DNA from: Candidatus Electrothrix gigas
GTDB lineage: Bacteria > Desulfobacterota > Desulfobulbia > Desulfobulbales > Desulfobulbaceae
Direction: 5' to 3'
Length of the DNA: 64,000 nucleotides
Assembly: GCA_022766165.1 (NCBI GenBank)
Contig: QYLO01000010.1
Location: 1 to 64,000 of the forward strand
A program made the translations under genes and the position numbers. The notes below the pieces were generated by a model. It did no database searches. It was not told the DNA's origin and saw nothing but the letters and a program-made list of their open reading frames with translations. Positions 53,357 to 61,080 of this stretch are shown piece after piece. The first letter of the stretch is position 1. The number at the start of each line of letters is the position of its first letter.

Positions 53357-54256
53357 ATGTTTAATATTCAACAGTACCTGAAAGAACAACGCCAGGTTGT
53401 GGAAGATGGCCTGCAACGCTATATGCTGCAGGAGCAGGGAAATTTTTCCGCTCATATTCAATCAATGCGCTATAGCCTCTTTGTTGGCGGTAAACGGGTC
53501 AGGCCCATTCTCTGTCTTGCAGCAGGACGTGCTGTCAGTGCATCTTTGGACGTTGAAGAACAGTTACTGCCTGCTGCCTGCGCCCTTGAGTGCCTGCATA
53601 CCTATTCCCTTATTCATGATGACCTGCCTGCAATGGATAACGATGACCTACGTCGAGGACAGCCGACCTGTCATAAAAAGTTTGGAGAAGCTGAGGCTAT
53701 TTTAGCGGGTGATGGCCTGCTGACCTATGCCTTTTCCTTGCTTAGTCATCCTGAGATACCGGGGCCGGCAACAGCAACTCGTTTACAACTCATCCATGTT
53801 TTGGCGCAGGCAGCCGGTTCGCAAGGCATGGTGGGCGGGCAATATCTGGATATCACCAATGAGGAAAAAGACATTCCCTTTGATCTGCTGAAAACAATTC
53901 ATCGCTCGAAAACCGGGGCCTTGATTACGGCTGCTGTGCATATCGGGGGACTTGCTGCGCAGGCTGATAAAAAACAGCTTCAAGCCCTGATAAACTACGG
54001 AGATGCAGTGGGGTTAGCCTTTCAAATTGTTGATGATTTGCTTGATGTCACCGCTTCAACAGAACAGTTAGGAAAAACTGCTGGTACAGATGCACAGCAG
54101 GGGAAAGCCACCTATCCGGCCTTTTTTGGTCTTGACAAAACCCGTGCTTTGGCTCAAGAGGCTGTACACTCTGCTCAGGAGGCTCTTGCCTCTTTTGATG
54201 AGCGTGCAGAACCGCTCCGGGCTTTGGCGCAGTATATCTTTAATCGAACCTGTTGA
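53357..54256 (+). CDS. ispA: Short-chain polyprenyl diphosphate synthase (IspA-like)
   Basis: The 299-residue enzyme condenses isopentenyl diphosphate to make farnesyl or geranylgeranyl diphosphate. The first aspartate-rich motif is DDLPAMDNDD with two inserted residues before DDLRRG, as in bacterial short-chain synthases. The second is DDLLD near residue 225. YSLIHDDLPAMDND and GGQYLDI follow the IspA pattern, and the KTGALI segment is present. Chain length is not certain. Start is 13 bases after the DUF882 stop. The C-terminus ends FNRTC. Confidence 0.92.
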   Translation: MFNIQQYLKEQRQVVEDGLQRYMLQEQGNFSAHIQSMRYSLFVGGKRVRPILCLAAGRAVSASLDVEEQLLPAACALECLHTYSLIHDDLPAMDNDDLRRGQPTCHKKFGEAEAILAGDGLLTYAFSLLSHPEIPGPATATRLQLIHVLAQAAGSQGMVGGQYLDITNEEKDIPFDLLKTIHRSKTGALITAAVHIGGLAAQADKKQLQALINYGDAVGLAFQIVDDLLDVTASTEQLGKTAGTDAQQGKATYPAFFGLDKTRALAQEAVHSAQEALASFDERAEPLRALAQYIFNRTC

Positions 54257-54565
54257 TTTTAAGATGTTTAAAATATCGAATATGTTTGATCCGTTCGATC
54301 TGTTCAACACCCCTCCTACCTTATTATTTTTAACATAATTGTAATTACTTAAAACTTTCTGTACAAAAAAGTACCCTCTTGTTCACTTTCAGACGGACAA
54401 AATCTTGCTCTACTGACAGAATAGGTTATAATCAGTACTTTTTTAATCTTATGATCAGAGTAAACCCTATCTTGGTCCACAGGCCACAACAAAAAAAGAT
54501 GAAAAATGACGGGAAGCTTGGTCGCCTCCCCGGCCACTTTCATAGAAAACAGAGTAGGAGGTGTC

Positions 54566-55987
54566 ATGAAACCGGCAGAACGAATGGCTATTCCCCGGCA
54601 ACATCCACAGGAACTGGAACCGGCTGAACGGATAAAAAATTTCAAAGAGGTAACTGCGGGCTATGATGAAGCAACCGCAATACTTGAGGCACAGCGCTGT
54701 TTGCAATGCAAAAAACCAGCCTGTGTAGAGGGCTGTCCAATTCGTAACGATATTCCAGGATTCATCGCCTTACTCAGGGATAAAAAATTTGAAGATGCCT
54801 ATTGGAAGGTGCGGGAGACCAGTACCATGCCCTCGGTCTGTTCACGGGTTTGTCCCCATGAATTTCAATGCGAGGGAAGCTGTCTGCGCGGCAAAAAGGG
54901 CGAGCCGGTTGCAATCGGTATGCTGGAGCGATATCTCACCGACTGGATGGTGGCCAATAACAGGGCAATGACCAAGGACTGTGCCATCCCCAACGGACGA
55001 AAGGTTGCAATTATTGGGTCTGGTCCCGCTGGGATTACTGTTGCCCATATTTTGGCGCATCAGGGCTATAAGTGTACTATCTATGAAGCCCTGCCCGTGT
55101 TTGGTGGTATGCTTTCCGTGGGAATTCCCCATTATCGCCTGCCGCGTGATATTATTGGTGCAGAACTTGCCGCTCTGAAAAGCTGTGGGGTAGAGATCAA
55201 GCTCGGTGTAACGATTGGAAAAGATAAAACTCTGCAAGAACTCCATGACGACGGCTATGATGCTGTTTTTATCGGTGTTGGTGCCCATGAGGGACGCAAG
55301 TTAGGTATTGAGGGAGAGGATACCACCAAGGGTGTTTTGCACGGTGTGGATTATCTCCGGCGTGTGCTGACCGGTGAAACCGTGGATATTGGCAAAAAGG
55401 TTGTTGTGGTTGGTGGCGGTAACGTGGCTATTGATGTGGCAAGAACAGCCCTGCGTACTGGCTCTGATGAGGTTTTTATTCTCTATCGACGCACCAAAGA
55501 GGAGATGCCAGCCTCTGGTGCGGAGATCCATCATCTGGAGGAAGAGGGCGTTCGGGTGGAAATGCTTGCTGCTCCAGTTAAGATCCATGCCAATGCAAAT
55601 AATCAACTCACTGGTGTTGAATGCGTCAGAATGGAACTCGGAGAACCAGATGCGTCAGGTCGACGCCGTCCAGTGGTACAGGAGGGATCAAACTTTATCC
55701 TTGAAGCTGACTCTATTATTCCGGCCATAAGCCAGAAAGTTCAGCATGAAGCTGATAAAGGCACAGATCTGAAAATAGAGTCTTGGGGTACCTATACAGT
55801 CAATTCCCGGACGCTCCAAACATCAGTGCCGTGGATATTTGCCGGAGGCGACGATGTTCTTGGTCCGCAAACAGCGGCCAAAGCGATCTATCAAGGCAAG
55901 GTTGCTGCTGAATCCATGCAGTATTTTATAGAGGGCAAAGACCTTGAAGAGGGCCGCAACTTATCCTGTTACATGGTGGATTGGTAG
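54566..55987 (+). CDS. gltA: NADPH-dependent glutamate synthase small chain (GltD/SudA-like)
   Basis: The 473-residue protein has an N-terminal cysteine-rich ferredoxin-like region (AQRCLQCKKPACVEGCPI, SRVCPHEFQCEGSCLR) with four-cysteine sets for Fe-S clusters. FAD and NADPH sites follow: VAIIGSGPAGITVAHIL, then VVVVGGGNVAIDVARTALR. The C-terminus contains IFAGGDDVLGPQTAAKAI. Homologues act as glutamate synthase small chain, sulfide dehydrogenase subunit alpha or NfnB-like subunits; a nearby large subunit is absent, so the electron acceptor is unclear. ATG 54566 is chosen because TAGGAGGTG lies eight bases upstream; 54506 would be too long. Confidence 0.88.
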   Translation: MKPAERMAIPRQHPQELEPAERIKNFKEVTAGYDEATAILEAQRCLQCKKPACVEGCPIRNDIPGFIALLRDKKFEDAYWKVRETSTMPSVCSRVCPHEFQCEGSCLRGKKGEPVAIGMLERYLTDWMVANNRAMTKDCAIPNGRKVAIIGSGPAGITVAHILAHQGYKCTIYEALPVFGGMLSVGIPHYRLPRDIIGAELAALKSCGVEIKLGVTIGKDKTLQELHDDGYDAVFIGVGAHEGRKLGIEGEDTTKGVLHGVDYLRRVLTGETVDIGKKVVVVGGGNVAIDVARTALRTGSDEVFILYRRTKEEMPASGAEIHHLEEEGVRVEMLAAPVKIHANANNQLTGVECVRMELGEPDASGRRRPVVQEGSNFILEADSIIPAISQKVQHEADKGTDLKIESWGTYTVNSRTLQTSVPWIFAGGDDVLGPQTAAKAIYQGKVAAESMQYFIEGKDLEEGRNLSCYMVDW

Positions 55988-56027
55988 AAAATTTTAGAAA
56001 ATTTTTTATTGCCTTCAACCCTTCGTA

Positions 56028-56204
56028 CTAACGGGCAGAACCTTGTTTTTGCCCGTGTTCAGATAGAGTACCACCTTTTCCCGGATGCAGATCAGGCAGA
56101 CCGATGACCGTGTGCATCCCCGGCAGTTGAGCCACCTGCTCAAGCTGTTGTATGGCCTCACCTTCACTGCGATTCTTTTCCGAGGCAATGATACGAATAT
56201 TCAT
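56028..56204 (-). pseudogene. rtcB: N-terminal remnant of RtcB-type RNA ligase
   Basis: The 58-residue remnant reads IRIIASEKNRSEGEAIQQLE, then GMHTVIGLPDLHPGKG. This is the start of RtcB2-type proteins, where PDxHPGxG opens the catalytic domain. After GKG the sequence turns unrelated and stops at 56028, so all the metal-binding and guanylylation residues are lost. The start ATG 56204 has purines upstream. It lies 56 bases behind the CHAT-NB-ARC stop. No prfH-like gene is adjacent. It is clearly inactive. Confidence 0.8.
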
Positions 56205-56259
56205 TCGGTTTGGGTCTATCGAATATGAGTTTGTTGTTTTTCTAAACTTTTGCAAAGTT

Positions 56260-59200
56260 TTATCTTCGCCTTCTCTGCATCTTTCTTTTCCCCTCCTTGA
56301 TCATCTTATTCTGCTTGATCAAAAAGTTGATGTACTCACTGAAATCCTGATTATCCGGCAGGGGGTAGTTGCGCGAATCATAGGCACGACCGCTTGGTTC
56401 AACCAGTTCCTCAAAGCGATACTGCAAAAAGCGGTAATGGTGTTTTTGCGAGAGCTTCAGGCCCTGCTGATGGACATCTTCAAACCTCGCATCCTTCTGC
56501 TGCTGAAGAAACTTGGCGTAAAAGTAGAGGCACTCCACATGGTAGTACCTGATATGCCAGAGATGGTCGGCTGCATCTTGGTAAAGCTGGTCCGCCTGTT
56601 CCGCATCTTCCTCAATAAAGGCCAGCATTAGCTTTTTCAGCCCTCTGGTGTAGAGATTGACGATAACCAGAGGTTCTATAGCCTCTTTGGGCAGCGGCTC
56701 CAGCTTGGAGCGGGTGTAGCTGGTCTGCATTCGTTCAATGTGGTCTTTTTCATACAGCTTGGCAAGGTAAACATCAATCCTCTCCAAGGGCTGCTTGCCG
56801 AGATTGGCCAGCACCTCAAAGGAGGTAGAATCACCCTGACAGATTGCTGCCAGCTCTCTGCTATATTCACCGAGATACAGCAGCTCGGCAAGGTAAGAAG
56901 TATCGGATATATGATGTTGGGCATAATATTGTGCAACCCATAACGCTTCTCCTTCCATTGCATAAAGATTGGAAGCAAAGCCAGCCAGCAGCTTTTCACT
57001 GTGAATGGAATGGTCCAAGTTGCTGATCTGGTCCAGCCGCAGTAGATGTTGCAGGGCGGCAAAGGCTTGGTAGAAATCACCGTTATAATACTTGGCGGCC
57101 AGCAGGATGGCTTCAGCGCATTGTTTTTCTTTCCCTTGAAACAGGTTTCTCTTGGCAGTCAGTTCGTGGATAAATCCATCTAGTGAGCAGGTCTTGATAA
57201 ACAAAGTTTCGCAATCGTCAAAATACTCCAACAGTTCTTCCCTGTCTGGATCAAAGCGGTCGCAATACTTGATGGCTGCGAGGAAGTTGCCCTGTTGGCT
57301 GCTGAATATTTCTAAAGCCGTTCTCGTTTCCGATGACGTGCTCATCGGATTCAGTACTCTAGCCAGCCTGCGGTTATAGGCAAAGGCATTGCGATAAAGT
57401 GGAGCTATATCCTCCCGCTGTTTCAGCATAGCCTGGGCAAACCTGCCGATCATGGACTGGAGCTTGAGCTGCCCGCTGCTGTTCTCAATCATGGACTTGT
57501 CGCTCAGAGACTTGACCAGCTGGTCGGTAATCAGCAGGGGCGGCAGTTTTTTCTGCTTTTTGTCCTTCTTGGTCAGCCGCTTGAATTCCTCCAGGTGAAT
57601 GCCGTCCGGAAACAGGGAAAGCAGCTCAAAGGCGGTCTGCTCCTGTTCGCTCAAACGGCGGTAGGAATAGAGAATGGAGGCGTAAATTGAGTCCATCCGT
57701 TCAATATTGCTATCCGGGCCGCTGTCGAAGATTTCCAGTTCATTAACAGAGACTTTGCTGAAGAGTTTTTCTTCCAGCTCCTCCCGGAGCACATCCAAAC
57801 TTTTGCCTTTAGGCAGATGCCCGGTGACCAGCTTGATCGCCAGCGGGTTGTTGTCCAGCTGCCTGCTGAGGATATCCTGGCGCAAAAAGTCCATTTGCTG
57901 TTCCGGCACAGGAAATTTGGTCATGAACAGCTCGGCTGCTTCGTCCGTGGTCAGGCGGCGCATCTGGTGAACTGTCTCGCCCTCCAGCCCCAGCACCTCT
58001 CTGGAGGTAACCAGTACCCTGGCATACTCTGCGACTCTGCTGAGAATCGTTTTGATTTCCTGCTCCTCCTCCAGATAGAGTAGCGGTTCAAAGTTGTCGA
58101 AAATGATCAGGCGTTCCTGCTGGTCGTGATGGTCGCGGAGATGCCCCCAAAGATCCTCGGCCAGTTCCAGTCCGAAAACAGCAGCAGCCTTGAACCGGAA
58201 CTGCTTGCTGTCAGTCACCGGCTCGCAGTCAATAAAGTGGATGCCACCGGGAAACAGTGCCCGGTCAGCCAGGGCCACAGCAATTTTTTTCACCGTGTGC
58301 GTCTTGCCGATGCCGCCCGCTCCCTTGACGGTCAGAAATTCGCCTTCATCCAGTTCCATCAACGCATTGCAAATATGCTTCAGGTCGTCGCTGCGACCGA
58401 CAAAGCCCTTTAATTTCTGGCGGTCAATGCTATCTGGGAGGGGAGTTTTCTCGTTGTAAAAGTGGCGTTTTCCGCTCAGGACACAGAGCTGAAAACCAGC
58501 CCTGTTTTGAATCCGACTCTTGGAGTCACAGTCTATATTCTTTCTGGTAAAGAGCTGGTAGAGTACTGTGTTGAGATGCTTTTTATTCTCCATTGGCAGC
58601 AAAAAGGTGGGCAGGGTCAGTTCAGCAGTAAATTTTTCTTCGGGTAATTGATGAACAAAAAGAAACAGCCCGGCAAGCTGCCTGTTGCCGATGCTATCGT
58701 CAAGGAGTTTAAAGCTGATCGTGTCCTTGCACAGGTATTCATTCTCGATGAGCAGTTTGTTCTTGATAACCCTACTCAGTATCAGCAGATAGGCATCGTC
58801 CTGAATACGGTTGAGGTTCTCAATGTTCAGACTGTACTGCTCAATGGGACAGGCAAGCTTTTTCTTGAGCTGCCCGATATATGGATTCCAATTCTGTGGC
58901 TCATCCAGCGGATTAGCGGAAAGCAAAACAATTTTTTCTGGTGGTTTCGCCTTTGCCCTGCGTTGCAACAGAATGGGTGTCAGGTGGTCGGGAAGATCGT
59001 AGAGCTGCACAGCGTTCCTGCCGAATTCAAATGCCTGTTCAATACTCTTGTCAAAGCCCAGAGCCGTGTAAAAACCAGCGGCAAATTCCACTGCCGCCTC
59101 GTCGCCCACAGCTTTTTTCATCCCGATAACATAGGGAATGTGCTGCGAGATGGCTTCGGCTTGAACGTGAGAATGACAGGAGTTAAGAAGTACACATTCA

Positions 59201-59517
59201 ACATGGTCTGCACATAAAGCAAATAAGGAGGCAAGGGCCTCTGATGGAATGAGTACCGACTTTGCCTGTTCATCCTCTACCAGTATCCCTTCTTCTTCAC
59301 CGTGGCCGCAGAAATGGACAATGTCGGGTTCATGTTCCAGCAGTTGCTGCTGAAGATCGTGAATCCTGACGGCAGGGGCTGATTGTAAGATGAACTGATT
59401 ACCATATTTAGTCCGTTTCAATCTGTCTTGAATTTCCCGAATCTCTTTATCAAGGCGCAGACGACTGGTGTCTTGGGGATTGGCGGAGAAGATAAGGATT
59501 CTTTTATCTGTATTCAT
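56260..59517 (-). CDS. CHAT-NB-ARC (STAND-type) protein, defence-like
   Basis: The 1085-residue protein has an N-terminal CHAT protease-like domain (about 5-180) with catalytic His72 in HFCGHGEEEG and Cys114 in LLNSCHSHVQAE. A linker domain (about 195-360, KIVLLSANPLDEP) is not assigned. The NB-ARC ATPase (about 370-600) has Walker A KGAGGIGKTH (398-407), Walker B RLIIFDNFEPLL, sensor ARVLVTSRE and NNPLAIKLVTG. A long helical C-terminal region (about 620-1085) probably senses a ligand. Proteins of this architecture act as signalling NTPase switches that trigger proteolysis, some in antiphage immunity. That role is inferred. It stands alone on the minus strand. Confidence 0.85.
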   Translation of the reverse strand: MNTDKRILIFSANPQDTSRLRLDKEIREIQDRLKRTKYGNQFILQSAPAVRIHDLQQQLLEHEPDIVHFCGHGEEEGILVEDEQAKSVLIPSEALASLFALCADHVECVLLNSCHSHVQAEAISQHIPYVIGMKKAVGDEAAVEFAAGFYTALGFDKSIEQAFEFGRNAVQLYDLPDHLTPILLQRRAKAKPPEKIVLLSANPLDEPQNWNPYIGQLKKKLACPIEQYSLNIENLNRIQDDAYLLILSRVIKNKLLIENEYLCKDTISFKLLDDSIGNRQLAGLFLFVHQLPEEKFTAELTLPTFLLPMENKKHLNTVLYQLFTRKNIDCDSKSRIQNRAGFQLCVLSGKRHFYNEKTPLPDSIDRQKLKGFVGRSDDLKHICNALMELDEGEFLTVKGAGGIGKTHTVKKIAVALADRALFPGGIHFIDCEPVTDSKQFRFKAAAVFGLELAEDLWGHLRDHHDQQERLIIFDNFEPLLYLEEEQEIKTILSRVAEYARVLVTSREVLGLEGETVHQMRRLTTDEAAELFMTKFPVPEQQMDFLRQDILSRQLDNNPLAIKLVTGHLPKGKSLDVLREELEEKLFSKVSVNELEIFDSGPDSNIERMDSIYASILYSYRRLSEQEQTAFELLSLFPDGIHLEEFKRLTKKDKKQKKLPPLLITDQLVKSLSDKSMIENSSGQLKLQSMIGRFAQAMLKQREDIAPLYRNAFAYNRRLARVLNPMSTSSETRTALEIFSSQQGNFLAAIKYCDRFDPDREELLEYFDDCETLFIKTCSLDGFIHELTAKRNLFQGKEKQCAEAILLAAKYYNGDFYQAFAALQHLLRLDQISNLDHSIHSEKLLAGFASNLYAMEGEALWVAQYYAQHHISDTSYLAELLYLGEYSRELAAICQGDSTSFEVLANLGKQPLERIDVYLAKLYEKDHIERMQTSYTRSKLEPLPKEAIEPLVIVNLYTRGLKKLMLAFIEEDAEQADQLYQDAADHLWHIRYYHVECLYFYAKFLQQQKDARFEDVHQQGLKLSQKHHYRFLQYRFEELVEPSGRAYDSRNYPLPDNQDFSEYINFLIKQNKMIKEGKRKMQRRRR

Positions 59518-59586
59518 GAGATCACAAGAGGTTTCTTATTTCTTAACTTTTTCCCGAGGCAGGCAATACTACAGATTGCAGCCCGA

Positions 59587-60384
59587 TTACTGATCTTCTC
59601 TTTCCTCCTTCCCCACCTGCCCACTATGCCAGAGAAACTTTCTGCACACACCACGAATCAGGCTGGCCTCTTTCTTTTTGATCTTAGTGCGACTGAGGAA
59701 CTGGCGGATATTGCGCATCCAATAGGTCTTATTGGTATGGCGGATAAAGGTAATCTTGGTCAGGGCCTGTTCAAGATGTTCATACATCCCTTCCAGATCA
59801 TAGGAGTTGGCATAGAGACTCTCGCCATCGCTATTGACCGATTCTTCAAGCCGATGAATCGCCATAGAAAGTTCGTAGCAATGGATGGCAACTGCTTGGG
59901 CCAAGTTGAGCGAGGAAAAATCCGCTGTGGGAATAGTGGAGGTAAACTGGCAGAGATCAAGATCTTTATTGGTCAGGCCGCTATTTTCTGGGCCAAACAT
60001 CAGGGCAAGGCGATGATTGGCAGCGAGCAGGGCCAGTTCCTGCATAACTGCGTAAGGGGCCTTTTCAAGAACCCGGTGCTTGCCCTGTCGTGCTGTTGTG
60101 CCAACAATGAAATGATAGGGTTCTGCTGCCTCTCTCGTATTATCAAAAATCCTGAGTTCATGAATCAGATGGGCTGCCTTATGGGTGGCCATTTTCAGCA
60201 TCCGCTCCTGATCTGGTGGTTTCTCAGCAACAACCGTGAGCTGTTCAATACCAAAGTTGCAGGCAATACGAGCTGAGGCCCCGATGTTTTCTGGATACTT
60301 GGGACGAACAAGAATCAGGCCGCTCCCATTGAGGCTCCTAGCAAGGGGATTGATTGGTTGAATTGGTTGAGACAAGGTCTGCAT
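59587..60384 (-). CDS. TrmJ/SpoU-family RNA 2'-O-methyltransferase
   Basis: The 265-residue SPOUT enzyme methylates ribose 2'-OH of tRNA or rRNA. The fold's knot motifs are LILVRPKYPENIGASARIA near the start, FIVGTTARQGKHRVLEKA, LMFGPENSGLTNKDLDLC and FSSLNLAQAVAIHCYELS. TrmJ methylates position 32 of tRNAs; the C-terminal region of about 90 residues (LEGMYEHLEQALTKITF) fits TrmJ better than TrmL. A TTG at 60396 is an alternative start. AGGAG lies very close to ATG 60384. It and the coiled-coil protein upstream are on the same strand. Confidence 0.87.
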   Translation of the reverse strand: MQTLSQPIQPINPLARSLNGSGLILVRPKYPENIGASARIACNFGIEQLTVVAEKPPDQERMLKMATHKAAHLIHELRIFDNTREAAEPYHFIVGTTARQGKHRVLEKAPYAVMQELALLAANHRLALMFGPENSGLTNKDLDLCQFTSTIPTADFSSLNLAQAVAIHCYELSMAIHRLEESVNSDGESLYANSYDLEGMYEHLEQALTKITFIRHTNKTYWMRNIRQFLSRTKIKKKEASLIRGVCRKFLWHSGQVGKEEREDQ

Positions 60385-60423
60385 ACTCCTGAACAATATA
60401 ACAAAAAAGGCGTTGACAACAAC

Positions 60424-60948
60424 TTACAGATTAGCTGGATCTTCAAGCTCCAGATTTCGATTGCTCGGAGTACTCGACTTCTTCTCTGTTGAAGACGCAG
60501 CATAGGAAGCTGGTGATGAGCCGGTGATTCGTTTAAAAAAGGGCAAAATACCCTTTTCCGCATTGCGCATCTCTTCCTCTGCCTCTTTGAGGGTGATCTG
60601 CCAAGCCGGGGCAAAGCCAGGAGATTTTTCAAACATGCTCTCAATCGCCTTTTGATAGACCTGCGTTTGACGCATTTCCTGCTTACTTGGTTTTTGATTG
60701 AGGACTTGAATCATGTTGCGGAGATTGTCCCGCTCCTGCTTGATCTGTTCAAACTGTTTCTTCCGGCGTTCATTGTCAGCAGATTCAATCTCAAACTTGG
60801 TATGCAGATGCTCCCGCAACTTTTTGATCTCCGCACGCAGTATCCGCACCTTAATCACAAGACGAATCCAAAAAATCACAACGAATACCAGGCCAATCGC
60901 CAGGCCAAACAAAAAAGGATAATCCAAAATACTTGCTAAGTTTTCCAT
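60424..60948 (-). CDS. Membrane-anchored coiled-coil protein, unknown
   Basis: The 174-residue protein has one N-terminal membrane helix (FLFGLAIGLVFVVIFWIRLVI, about 12-32) and a charged coiled coil (VRILRAEIKKLREHLHTKFE and RRKKQFEQIKQERDNLRNM, about 35-85). A helical tail ends in a serine-rich segment. No family is recognised; it may be a scaffold or a division-associated factor, but there is no evidence for either. It is encoded just upstream of the TrmJ-like gene (40-base gap). A hairpin repeat lies 35 bases upstream of its start. Confidence 0.7.
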   Translation of the reverse strand: MENLASILDYPFLFGLAIGLVFVVIFWIRLVIKVRILRAEIKKLREHLHTKFEIESADNERRKKQFEQIKQERDNLRNMIQVLNQKPSKQEMRQTQVYQKAIESMFEKSPGFAPAWQITLKEAEEEMRNAEKGILPFFKRITGSSPASYAASSTEKKSSTPSNRNLELEDPANL

Positions 60949-60982
60949 AATAACCTCGTTGTATAGAAAAAGTTACTTTTGT

Positions 60983-61010
60983 ATATGAAAGTATTAGGCA
61001 ACTTTCATAT
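60983..61010. repeat. Perfect 10-bp hairpin of dispersed-repeat type
   Basis: ATATGAAAGT (60983-60992) and ACTTTCATAT (61001-61010) pair exactly around ATTAGGCA, followed by TTTTTATTTT. It shares the TATGAAAG/CTTTCATA arms with the copies near 31.6 and 52.5 kb. It lies downstream of rnr and upstream of the coiled-coil gene. Confidence 0.6.
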
Positions 61011-61080
61011 TTTTTATTTTCTCGCCCCGGTACCCAAAAAAGTAGACACTGAACATTTTTATTTGAATAATCCTAGCTTG

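Noticed and set aside
55988-56027. Terminator after the gltA-type gene (AAAATTTTAGAAAATTTTT)
   Set aside because: The arms are A/T only and the stem is weak; I did not list it.
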